A stretch of 64,000 bases of DNA from Pterobdella sp. o SKG-2022 (lineage: Eukaryota > Annelida > Clitellata > Hirudinida > Piscicolidae), in the NCBI GenBank assembly GCA_964035795.1, contig OZ038321.1, positions 8,511,446 to 8,575,445 on the forward strand, given 5' to 3'. Shown piece after piece: positions 1-11,900 of the stretch (positions are counted from its first letter, which is position 1; every line of letters begins with the position of its first letter). The position numbers were made by a program, and so were the translations under genes. The notes under the pieces are model-generated. The model was not told the DNA's origin. It saw only the letters and a program-made list of their open reading frames with translations, and searched no databases.

Positions 1-237
1 AGAAAGTGCTTATCTTTTTCTTTATTGTTACATTCTTTGATATTAATTGAAAGATAATCAATATGATCCATATGAAGTTTATAAAAACAGAAAATGCTAA
101 ATTTATTCCAACTTTTGAAGTTATATAAGAATATTGAAACATCGAGTTTATTTTTAATTACAGTCTTTGTCAAACTTTCTTTTATTCAGCATTTGAATTG
201 AAAATAAGAATGTTGAAATTTTACTGCTAGATGCGAA

Positions 238-622
<385 letters not shown>

Positions 623-1708
623 ATAAAAAGTTTTTTCAAGTTCATCCCTTAAAACAAAGATTCCAAAATATTTTTTTTTCAAATATTAACTGACCATACT
701 TTTATTGGTATAGTTTTCCAAATAAATGTATTTGAAAGACCTTGCTTTATAAAAGACTAATATATATATAATTAGTTTTCGTCTTTAGACATAATCACAG
801 TTATCAATGAGTCCCAATAATTCCTCGATACGCATCTTTATCGATTTTTTCAATGTTGTCCATGTTTAATTAAAACACTAATCAAGTAAAAAAATTATTT
901 TATAAAAATGCGTTACATGTCTTTGATTGATTTAAAGTATGGTCTTTTCTCAAAACATACAATTCATGGACAGTTTTTACTGAAGTTTTTATTCAAGATG
1001 TGATGCCGAAGTATATTGTGGCATCCGAGATATTTCTTTTTATTCAAATACCCAAATGCAAAATAGAACTCTATTTTATACAACAATGACTTTTGTTTAT
1101 CTAAACTCCATCACAATACATTTTAGAACAATATTTTAAATATACAGATTCAACTCATAATGGTAAACGATTGAATTAGCTTTTTCATAAAAATAAGAAT
1201 GTTATCAAATTTTTTTCATTATAATGTTGACATTTTCATGGAGTAATTTTTCTAGTATTTTGATTTAAACCTATTTACTTTACTTGATACCATTCAAACG
1301 TAAGAACAATCGGCATTTACGAAATTTCTAAATTTAAAATAATTTTAAAATTTCAGTGAAAAGAAATTATTTTCATATTAAGATCAAATTGAGAAATATC
1401 TTCTCATTTTAGAATCATTTAGTTGCAAACGCTGTCTTCACGGCATATAAGAGTGCTTTAGCACTACCGGGCATACTACAAGATCATATATAAGTCACCA
1501 TTGTTTCATTACGTTTTTTTCAAGCATAAAGTTTTTGAAGTTTGGAAGTTTCATACTGTTATTTCAAATCTTCTTTTGGCTACTGAAAAAAAATTTTTTG
1601 AAAAATTTGAAACCGTTTTTGAATAGATTTTTTTTAATTAAAAATTTTTTTTTTATTGAAAATTTATTACTGTAACATATTTCACAGTTAATTGAATGGA
1701 TTAAAAAT
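623..1708. other. AT-rich upstream region of the GPCR gene, no gene seen
   Basis: No conserved coding frame is visible. A somewhat less AT-rich patch lies at 1440-1495; it contains a short inverted repeat (AGTGCT/AGCACT, 1451-1464) and a CATATATAAG string near 1487 that could be a TATA-like element. I cannot place a transcription start. Confidence 0.5.
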
Positions 1709-1815
1709 ACAATTAGCACCGGTTCCACAGTGTGTTTTCGCTACATTAAATTTGTAGCAAGCGCTTTGATCTATAAGGAAAAGCGCTTCATAAATACCGC
1801 ATTACATAACATTAC
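1709..1815 (+). mobile_element. 3' fragment of the tRNA-derived SINE
   Basis: This stretch matches the body and tail of the full SINE at 31766-31942, from the ACAATTAGCACC segment through CAAGCGCTTTGATCTATAAG to AAATACCGCATTACAT, with only a few differences. The tRNA-like head is absent, so the copy is 5'-truncated. It ends about 6 bp before the receptor start codon and so would form part of the 5' untranslated region or promoter. Confidence 0.88.
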
Positions 1816-1821
1816 TGAAAC

Positions 1822-2205
1822 ATGATTTTGAAATTCACAACTACAATTGTTTTTTTCATTTTCACTCTAGTATCTTCCAGTGAAACACCCCTTACTGAAA
1901 CCACTATAAAGACGACCCAATCAACAAATGATTCCACAGTATCGAGCCATCAGTTGCCTGTCGAGTATTCAGACACTTTGGTCTTCTATGACCAGCCTTT
2001 AACTTTCGATTCGTTTGCTTATCATCTTGAAACAGTTCTTGTGTCTATAGTTTACATTTTAACATTCATCTTCGGCAGTGTTGGTAACAGTTTGGTTATA
2101 GCAGTAATTTTAAAATACAGAAGAATGAGATCTGTAACGAATATCTTCCTACTATCTCTTGCTGTGGCAGACCTGCTACTTGTTCTAGTATGTGTGCCAA
2201 CCAAG
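1822..2205 (+). CDS. Neuropeptide-type GPCR, exon 1 (signal peptide, TM1, TM2)
   Basis: First coding exon of a seven-exon class A GPCR spanning 1822-50466 (residues 1-128 of 496). The start ATG at 1822 opens a hydrophobic leader (residues 4-18), suggesting a cleaved signal peptide. A Thr/Ser-rich extracellular tail follows, with an N-glycosylation sequon at Asn36 (NDS). TM1 (about 71-97) carries the family GN (Asn89). TM2 (about 108-126) carries LAVAD, with the sodium-site Asp116. The exon ends AAG|GTGAAA after residue 128 in phase 0, matching the next exon at 19693. The family couples extracellular ligands to G proteins at the plasma membrane; closest resemblance is to peptide receptors of the CCK/orexin/QRFP/NPFF type. 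The ligand is not inferable, so no symbol is given. The open frame runs on to a stop at 2256, but those residues are intronic. Confidence 0.92.
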
Positions 2206-2272
2206 GTGAAACGATTATGTTATTTAACTTTTCAGACATTTTTATGTGCTTATTAATAATATTCAAAAGTTT

Positions 2273-2386
2273 TTAACGTCGATTTATGAGAGTATTTTTA
2301 ATACATTTATTGAGCAAAATGAGCTATAGTTCACGATAAATTTAGTATTATCATAATACATTATTTATATTTTAATAATAGTGGAA
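2273..2386. mobile_element. Probable degenerate MITE-like hairpin element
   Basis: Contains the same order of short blocks as the two better MITE copies at 30512 and 48915: TTTTTAATACATTTATTGAG, then AGCTATA, then CGATAA-TTTAG, then TTATCATAATAC. The inverted arms are eroded, so membership rests on this ordered similarity only. Confidence 0.45.
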
Positions 2387-4134
2387 ATAAGTGATTAATA
2401 ATTTTATAGTGAAGCAGGAAGGGATTTAAGGAAAGTTTTGAACAAAAGTAGATTTTAAAAGAGATACTGAAAAGTTTTTTTGAAATTTAAAAATAACACT
2501 TAGATCTGTTTTTTTAAATTAAAAAAAATCTTTATATTAGTAATTATTTATATTTTTAATTATATTTATAATTCTAATCAATTTTTTATTTATTTAATTT
2601 TTCAAAGCTTATAGAAATGCTATTAGTCTGATTTGAATGTTTTATTAACATTATAATAAAAGTGTTCTAATTCTCATGAATGCGTGGTTCTTGACCTTTC
2701 ATGCTATTTTGAAAGTGGTTGATTTTTAAAATGTTGGCATTCAAAAGAACGTAACTCATTGTAGGCAAAATATATTGCTATGAAATTTAATTTTTCCATC
2801 TTTTATTTTTAAATTTCATGTAAAATCGATAAATATTTTAATTATTCTTTTTGCCTGAAAATCATTAACCTTTTATGTCTCATAAAATTCTTTTTGTATT
2901 GAAACATATTTTTTAAATTTTAACCAGCAGCTTACACTTTTTTAGCAGTTCTTGGTATTTTATCAGTAATACGAAAGTTTATTACATTATAGAAGGACTA
3001 TTTTGCGCAAATAAAACAGGAAGCACAAAGCGGTTTGCACTGCAGCATCTATATATGACTCCCATGTAAAGACTTTTACTCTTATTTTTTCTGTGTAGGT
3101 AGGAAATATACATATGAGTCTAGTGAAAGAAAACTTTTAAAACAGTCTGTGTAAAGTTTCCAAAACAAATTTAAAAATAATGAAAATGAATGAAAATAGG
3201 TATTGTTATTGAAATTAGCACCGTATGAAACTGGCAGTTCGATGGCTTCTTTGCAGCCTGACCAGGAAACTCAAAAACCAACAAGTTTATCCCTATCTTT
3301 TAAATGAAGCAAAAAAACAGAGTTTAGAATTCGTTATCCCACGTGGAGCAAAGTATATATTCATTTGCATTACTTATTACTTAATTATTTACATAATTTT
3401 ATGATTATTTCTGTAATTTCCTGATTCAATGCTATTATAATTTCAGTCGTTATATTTCATCAAAAACAAAACTAGCGAAAAAAAAAGAAAAAAATATATG
3501 AGAAAAAACTTTTGAAGAAATAAAAGTTTGAAAATGCTTTTTTAAAAAATTTTGATTTCAAAATATATGAAAAAACTGTCAAACAAAAACGAAAAGCTTA
3601 TTCAAAACTTTGTTTTCATTTCTTTATAACATGATTCAGTTCTATAAAATGAAAATGAATTCAGTTGTCTATATTGTATTCAATCGAACAAAAGTTGTGG
3701 CCAAAGATTTTTGAAAGCTAAAGTTGAGGGCTGGAATAGGCGTTGTGTGAAACATGAGATAAGTATAAAATGGAAACAATAAATTGAAAGGTTCTTGTTC
3801 AAACGAAAATTTATGTATTCATGGACAAATAATGCAATTAAGTATGGATATTGTTTAAAGTTTATTTCAAATATTTTATAAGCTATTTAGTAATTGATAG
3901 ATAAATAAATGTGAAAAATAAACTTTATTAACAAAATGGTTCTGGTGTTAATGGGTTTATGAACTTTTAGCACTTAGTTTGTAGCCTTATACTCTAGTAA
4001 TTCATATGGTCTTAATTTTTTTTAGAGATCATGTAAGTTTGTAAATTATTTCTTCTTTTGGACTATTTAGTATGTCTTCATACTCAGTTTTTAATTTTAT
4101 TATTTATCTAATTATATTTTCATAATATTCTATC
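2387..4134. other. GPCR intron 1, AT-rich, nothing recognised
   Basis: Low-complexity AT-rich intron with no conserved frame or structured repeat that I can support. It lies between the degenerate MITE and the LINE starting near 4135. Confidence 0.5.
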
Positions 4135-5410
4135 CAATTGTTTTGTTTTGAAAACCACATAAATAGTAATAACAAAAAGGTTAACATTGATTCATACATC
4201 GGTTCTTATCAAAGTCGATTCAAAAATGGAAGAAGCACTACAGACATAGTCTGGTCACATAAATGGGATATAGCTAAAGCTCTGGCGTATAAGAATGAAG
4301 AGTACTATATCCTTGGTATCGATCTGAGCCAAGCCTTTGATACTGTGGACAGACCCCTTCTAAGAAATGTTCTTGAAAAAATTCTGAGCAATGATGAAAT
4401 AATGATGATCAGAAAGTTAACAAACACTTGTTTGAAGGTAAGATAGAATGGCAAAAGCACACAAACCCCTTACAAAACTAACATAGGGATCTCTCAGGGA
4501 GATGGACTCACCCATTCTCTTCACAATTTACTTAGAAGCAGCACTGCACACTTTCAAGTCTAAAGTAACAAACCATATAAAGCTAGATCACAGCTACACA
4601 AACCTTTAACCATTGACACAAGCAAAAATGGTAGGATATGCGGACGATCTAGATTTCATTGGTAGAGACTAACAGCAACTACTTAACCTTGAAGGAAAAC
4701 TGAAAAATGGGTTCTCGAACTGGAACCTCAAAGTCAATACTTGCAAGACGGAACACATCAAAATATCAAAATCGGATGAGACCTGGAAAACGAGCAAAAA
4801 ACTAGGCTCCTTCCTTGATAACAAAAAAGATATTAAGAGGAGAAAACAACTTGCCCAAACTGCAATGAGTAAATAATGGCAAATATACATGAAAGGGAAA
4901 AAGCTAAAGATAAGCAAAAAAGTCCGAGTGTACAATTTCTCACCTACAATGCTTCAGCATGGGCAGTCAACAAAAATATAGAAGCTAAAATTGACGCATT
5001 CCACCGCAAACAGCTTAAGAGAGTGATCGGTATCTACTATCCCAATAGAATCAGCAACAAAGAACTAAACAAAAAAACGAATAGCCTACCCCTTTCAGTT
5101 GAAATTGCTGGTGCAAGATGGAGGATGTTGGGACATATCCTAAGAAGACCTGATACGCCAGCATTCATGGCTATGAAGCAGTACTATGCCACATCAAATA
5201 AGAAAAAATTTCTAGGCAGACCTTTAACCACCCTACCACAGACATTAAAAAAAGATGTCAAATTTATCCCAAAAATGAAACTCGAAAACTCAAAAGATTT
5301 CGAAACCATTTTTCTTCTTGCCCAACAGAAATGTTCCTGGAGAAGAATTGTGATGAGAGTTACCCAAGAGAAACTCAGTCAACCCTACGACTAGAGCAAC
5401 TCGATGGGGA
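4135..5410 (+). mobile_element. 5'-truncated, broken non-LTR retrotransposon (LINE)
   Basis: Reverse-transcriptase remains in several frames. At 4138-4446 the palm A motif DLSQAFDTVD follows FKNGRSTTDIVWSHKWDIAK, a typical LINE fingers/palm sequence. At 4632-4646 a different frame gives GYADDLDFI, the catalytic YADD box. At 4876-5394 lies the LINE C-terminal segment with RWRMLGHILRRPDTPA. Stops and frameshifts separate these parts, so the copy is dead. It lacks everything 5' of the fingers and ends in an (ATT)n tail at 5411. The clade is uncertain: a target-primed non-LTR element, possibly RTE or Jockey related. It sits in intron 1 of the GPCR, in the same orientation. Confidence 0.9.

Positions 5411-5459
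<49 letters not shown>
5411..5459 (+). repeat. (ATT)n tail of the LINE
   Basis: About 16 uninterrupted ATT units directly after the LINE coding remains, best read as the 3' tail of that element rather than an independent microsatellite. Confidence 0.85.
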
Positions 5460-5805
5460 GATTCATAGGCCCATTCTGCTTTATTGCAAAGAACTTTGAT
5501 GTTTTCAGAATTTTGTTGCTTTTTTGTCTAATCTATCTTGAATTTAATTTATTCAATGTGGCCAATACACAAAACTATTTCATGGTAATTTAATTATTTA
5601 TGATTCCGTTTAGGATTTAATTGTTTTTTTTTTTGTTATACTGTTGGGTTTATTTCGGCTTATCATTGTTTCCCGGATCAATTCTGGCTTATCCGTCAAT
5701 TAGCACTGTAAAATACGTTTTTTTTTTCATGAGTTAGAAGCATTCCAACTAAATTGGGTTGAATAAAGTTAATTTTACTAATAGACCTATAATCTCAGTT
5801 TTTTC

Positions 5806-5945
5806 CCGCCCCAAGAGCTTAAGTTTTAAACTAGCTAAATGCACCGAGTTTAATGCCGCTTAAACCAAAAGTTAGCAACTGTTCCACAGTCTGCTGAAGT
5901 TTTTAATTTTTAGCAAACACCTTTTAAGCGACCGGTAATATACTT
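5806..5945 (+). mobile_element. Old, strongly diverged tRNA-derived SINE
   Basis: Aligns block by block with the SINE at 31766: CACCGAGTTTAATGCC in place of the B-box region, then GTTAGCAACTGTTCCACAGT in place of ATTAGCACCTGTTCTACAGT, then TTTTTAGCAAACACCTTTT in place of TTTTTAGCAAGCGCTTTGA. The tail is not clear. Confidence 0.6.
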
Positions 5946-8900
5946 ATAATATATATCAAATTACATTGCATTCTGTCGATTCGTTTTGGCTATTGCTCAT
6001 CGCAAGTACTTTGAGAATAAATAGTTACGAACACATGTATAATCATTGATAGTTTATAATATAAATAAATCATTTTATCAATGCAGTGTTTTGGTAAAAT
6101 GCTGTTTTGTTACATCTAATTGTTTGTTTTTTGTGTCAAGTTAATATATGTTAAAAATATAAAAAGTATATTATAAGCCTTTGTGAAAAATGTACTTTAT
6201 GAAAATATGTTTTGTTCATGACTTGTTATTTGTTTTTAAAAATGGCGAATGATACTTGAGGAAAGTTTAGATGAAAAATTCTATATAATTTGAACCTTTT
6301 ATTAAAACTCTTCAGTTTCCATTTTTGAAATTAAACTTTCAGAATGCTCACATCAAAGTGAAAGCTTCCAAAACTAAGTGCCCAGAGTGCTATAAAGAAT
6401 CTTAATTTTTTTGATTTATTCCAGCTGAAAATATTTTTTCAGCAAAAAACGCTACTTGTTAATGCTTAATTGACTTTTATGAAACGTTCTTCATAAATTA
6501 TGAAACGATGGAAAACAAAGGCAATCAGAAGGTATTTATTTACTTGCTCGAAATGAATAAAAATTCAACAGTATATAAATCAAAATGGCAATTATAAAAA
6601 ATTTTCAACATATTCATGATAAAATTTTTTTTTCAAGTTCTTTATAAGTATTAAATCTGGATTTTCTGGGTAAAATCATTCTTCAACTAAATGGCTTGGT
6701 ACTTCACCCTATTAACTTCCATCTTTCAAAATATGAGATTCTAACAACTTTGTTATTAAAAAATTTTAAGAAAACCATATTAACATCCCATAAATCATTT
6801 TAATTTTTGAAAAATTTAAATATATAATAATTTTGATATAAATGTGAATATATTTACACGTTTCTCCTCATTTCTTCGTTACTGATGAAAACATAATATA
6901 AGAAGTTTTTGTTTGTTAAATATTTGATAAACTCAGTGATGAAAAATTTTTCTAATGATAATTTTCGAAATAAAATAGCCCAAGCATCAAATGCTTATCT
7001 ATGGTTCAATAGATGGAAGTTAAAGAACTTTTCATAGTTTTCTAACTTTTCTAAATTTTAAATTAAAAAAAAATGAAATCCCTCAATAGTATCTCGAAGG
7101 GTATCCGCGTGTGCTTGTTAATTTCCATAGAATCTATGTTACGAATAACTGTTACATCAGTTCAAACACTTTAAGTGAAAGTATGTTACTAAAAATGTAA
7201 AATCTACTATTAACTATTTTATCTTGTTATATTAAAACTATCATTTGTAAATAATAAGTTTTTATAAAAATTAGATTTATAACATTTTGCAAGTTTCAAG
7301 TCAATTTAAAATACATAACATAAATCGTTTAGAAAACCTTTGAAAAAATTCTGCTCTGTTAGATATAATAAGTTAATAATCGGATTTGAAATCTTTCATT
7401 CAATTAAAAAAATGCTTGAAGATGCTTCGAGTTTTGCTTAAAATGTTTCAGAGACCAAGTTTTTGTCAAAATAGCTTTCATTTTTCAAGAAGTGAATAAT
7501 TCATAGCTTTCATTTATTTATTAATTTTTCACTAACAAAAGGCATTTGATGAAAGTTTAAAAAAATAATTAAAAAAACTCCGTATGCCAGAGCTTGAAAG
7601 CTCGAAGATAAATGAATGCAAATTCAAAGCCCCTTTTCAACTCAAAGTGAGATATCTAGTTGGAAAAGACTCTGGATGGAATTAAGCCTCATTATATTTG
7701 AACAAAAGTTTTTGAAATGAATGAAATATAATGACAACTGATTCTTGTAACAGACTATCTGCTTAAATTTTCACTATAGCACTGTTTGAATGTATTGCTC
7801 ATATTATAATTGAAATTCAACAATAAATGTTTTCAACAGAATTATTTGAGATGGCTTATTTGTCTTCACTTCTTAATGTGAATTGAGGCACATAATATGC
7901 TGTTGGAAGTCTCTGATGTTAAAATATTAAAGATTCTTCTTCAAGGCAAAGATTTGCATTTTTCTATTGTACATGCTTATTCAGAACCTTCAAGATTTTA
8001 TGAAAATATTTTTAAAATATCACAATAGTTATGAGAAATTGGAAACTGTTTTTATTTTTTGTGAATGAACTATAAAAGCAAATTTATGTATATCTCAAGC
8101 CCTCATATATACTTGAAAAACTAATTAACCACATTATCAACTTGTTGCTGAAGTATAAAAACTCCGTTCGAAAAAAGTAGTTTAAGCCACTGCTGTAGGT
8201 GTTAAGAAACATTATAGAGTTTTGAGCCACTTAGTTAAGCAAAACACAACCTAGAATGGAGTTTATCAATTTGGTTTTATACTGTTAAAAAAAATAAATT
8301 CTTATTTCATATGAAATTCGTATTGAATTTTTTAAAGGTTTCGTCAAAATCACATTTTAATAATATTTAAAATTATATTGAATTCTGTTGGACAAAATTG
8401 ACAGTTTCTTGAGAAAGCTTTAGCCCATGATAATACATTTCAAGTTTGCATTTCTTCTTTATATGCTTACAGCTTGAAAATTGTGTACTCGGTTATCTTT
8501 CAATTTTCTTTTAATGATGAGGAGAACTAGATGTTTTTGTATTCATATGTTTTTGTGATCATCACTACTACTACACATAATGGTAAATTTTTCTTGAATC
8601 AAATACTTCAAACGGCTTATTTTGCCATGACATATCTATTCCTTTTGAGAATAAAATCTACTGAGTTTTGTCCAATAAAAAGATTTTTGAAAAAATTGAT
8701 TTAGAACTCAGTATGCTAATATTCACAACAAAGCAGGTCTATTCTTTTAACGTGCTTGATATTGCAGGATTGTCCTACTGGGTGTGATAGTGTTTCGACA
8801 TTAAAACACCTAGCAGTTTTAACACTTCATATGCTATTCTTGTGATTAAATTATTTTATTTGAAGCTTATTGAATTTTTAATTAAAAAAACTAATAAAAA

Positions 8901-11900
8901 TTTAATTTGATATAGTCTTATATACAACACATGTTATATAGGCTATATATAGTTTTTTAAAGCTGCATCGTTACAAAAACATCAGACCATGTTTTGGTAG
9001 ATGTTTCAACACTATGAAACCCGAACAAAGTAATTCAAGCCAACGTTAAACATTTTTGGTGGTTACAACAGTGAAAAAAAAAGAAAATTATGTCGGAAAA
9101 TTGGAAGTTTTATATTTATTATGGCGCAGATTTAGTTTTCCAGCAAGAAAATACTTCTTTCCATAAGATTTGACAGTATGGCCTTTATCGAAAAACAAAA
9201 TTTGAAATCAATTTTTATCAAAAACTTGACAGACTAGTAGAGACTTGAGTAGTTAATAAGAGACACTTGTAAGCTTAATCTGCGCCAGATGTTATAAGTA
9301 GAAATTAATCTAAACTTCTCAAAATTTTTTATAAACTATACAACAACATTTTATTTAAGAGATGCAACTTAATGGCAATGAAAAATGATAATGCGCCTCT
9401 GCAGCAAACCTAGTTTTAAAACTTCGAGTCATGTGAATGAAATATTGATAACAATATAATAGCATTTTCCAGCAAAGTTCATGAGCGATTTAGATATATT
9501 TTTAACTGAATAATACTTCTATGGTATAATTAGTGAACGGTTAAATGGTCATTATTGTGGTTTTACATACAAGATGGACTTAACAGGGTGCTTCTCGATG
9601 ATTGTTAAATGAAGGTTGAGATGGAAACATGTCATTTAAAAACTAAGAGAAGGTAACATGAAGAGTGCAAATACATGAAAGACTAATATTCAATAAATCT
9701 ACATTTGGGAAGTGGTAGTAAATAGAACAGTGAAGACAGTAAATATTAACGAATAGCGGAAATCGTCTGATTACACACATGGAACATTCAATGAAGCATC
9801 TCTGTTTTGCCTTTTGGTTGGCACTATAGAAATGCACAACTCAAAGCCTACGTTTTAAAAATTCTCAACAAATGAAATCGTATTCAGAAAAATAATGAAT
9901 AATAATTTATTAAAAATTTTTGACAAGCCATAAATTTTATATTTTTGAGCTAAATTGAAATGCAATAGAAAAATGTTTATCTTCATTACGATTTCCTTTC
10001 TGTTCCAAAGAGTATATTTTCTGTGAAAAAAAATTGGCTAGAGATTAACTCTTAAAAAAATTACTGTTACACCGTAGCAACAAATATTAATTTATCTTCA
10101 ATTTTCGACTACTTCATCATTTGAGGCTAGATGCCTTCATTTGCCAATTTTTTTTTGATATAGTTTGGTGATGGTGCAAAAGTATATAGTCATATTTTAT
10201 CTGATTTCACGCGTTGTGTGATTTATCTGGTATCACACATTTTTTTTCTCAGTCCCACACAATTTTAAAAAACAATCAAAATTCTGAAATATTTTTTTTT
10301 TATATAGTTTTTTTATCATTTTTGTCTATTGAAAAAAGCTGCTGTATAAATTCGTACAAATTAACGGTTATGACCAACTGAAAGGAGAGATAGGAGTAAT
10401 TTTTTGTCCTGGTTAGCAGAGATAAAACTTTTAAGGCGCTAAAATTGGTTCAATGAGTGACCAAGGAGAATTGGAACTAACAAATGGTGTGCAATCTGAA
10501 ATGATTCTAAAACAAAATAATCGTCAAAATCAAAATCGACATTCCTACTAAAACATGAAAACCCCCGTTATTTTTTATTTGTATGCATTCCATCAAATTA
10601 ATCTGAAAAAAGAACTTTTTAGCTTTAGCAATTTTGGGGTTGATCATTGAATGGGATAGATATCAAATAAAAGAACAAGTACGAAACATTGAAAATACTC
10701 AGTAAATCGATTTAAAGCATTTTATTAAGCTTTATTATATAATAATGAAGTTTTTTCGTACATTTTGATTAACCACGGAATTTATTTAAAAAGGTGAAAC
10801 ACCTAATAGATGAAACACAAATGGTCCATATAAGCTGTCGAACATGAGTTTAAAACCTCTACATAGAGTATAAATTATGCAACAACTTTGAAAGTAAAAG
10901 CATTCAAAAGTCTAAATTCGATACATGTATTCATAATGATTTTTGTTATATGATAATTTTCGAAAAAATTGCATGAAGATAAGAGTCCGCTTATTTAATT
11001 AAATATGAATAATGAGCACACTATTAAGGCGGATAAATCATAGGGAATGTAATTTATCAAAATTTATGAATTTATTTCAATTAAATACATAGTTTTCACA
11101 AAATTAAAAATAATTGGACATAAACTTTTGAAAGCAATGATAAATTAAACTAGAATTTTTTTCTTATTTTTCAGTATAATTTAGGAGCTTGCCAAAATCG
11201 TTTTTTCATTTTTCACTTATATTACTACTTTGTTAAAACTGAATTTAGAAGTTATACACTTTAAAAATATTGACGCATTTGAAAAAAAAATCTATATTTC
11301 AGGTTGTTAATAATCTAATGATCCAGCTCTAAATTTTAGATTTCAAAACATTTGGCTATGAGACAAAGCATAAGAATTGAATTTATGGAGACCTTTCAAT
11401 GGTGATTTTTTACTGTTTTACTTTTTTGAATAGATTTTATTCATGATGTGGAACGACCTTTGAGAACATAAATATAAAATATTTCTTCGCAGTGAACCGA
11501 AGATAAGGTTATGCATGAACTAGTCAAGTTTCAGCTATCATATATTTCAAGTTTTTCTAGTTGAAAAAATCATTTCAATCAGTAACTAAAATATATTTGA
11601 TTTTTTATCCAAAATCTGTCACGCCATATCTTGTTAGAATTCTGACATAATTGTTGATTAGAAGCTTGAGAAACACGACAAAAAGGCTTTTAGAGTGACG
11701 CTTGTATTAAAGAAGGTTGTAAAAAATATTAAAAAGTAAACCAGTACTAAATTTTATCTTTGAAAAGTTTAAAATTGTTTTTTTTTCTAATAATTTTTTA
11801 AGATCCATAAGTACCAATCACTAACAGTGGTTGCTGTAATTATATTTGTTCGGATATATTTTGTAAAAACAAATTTGACTTTTAAAAATAATTTTTCAAT

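Noticed and set aside
2206..2256. Extension of receptor exon 1 to the stop at 2256
   Set aside because: Residues past PTK do not fit a GPCR, a GT donor follows AAG, and exon 2 continues the receptor in phase.
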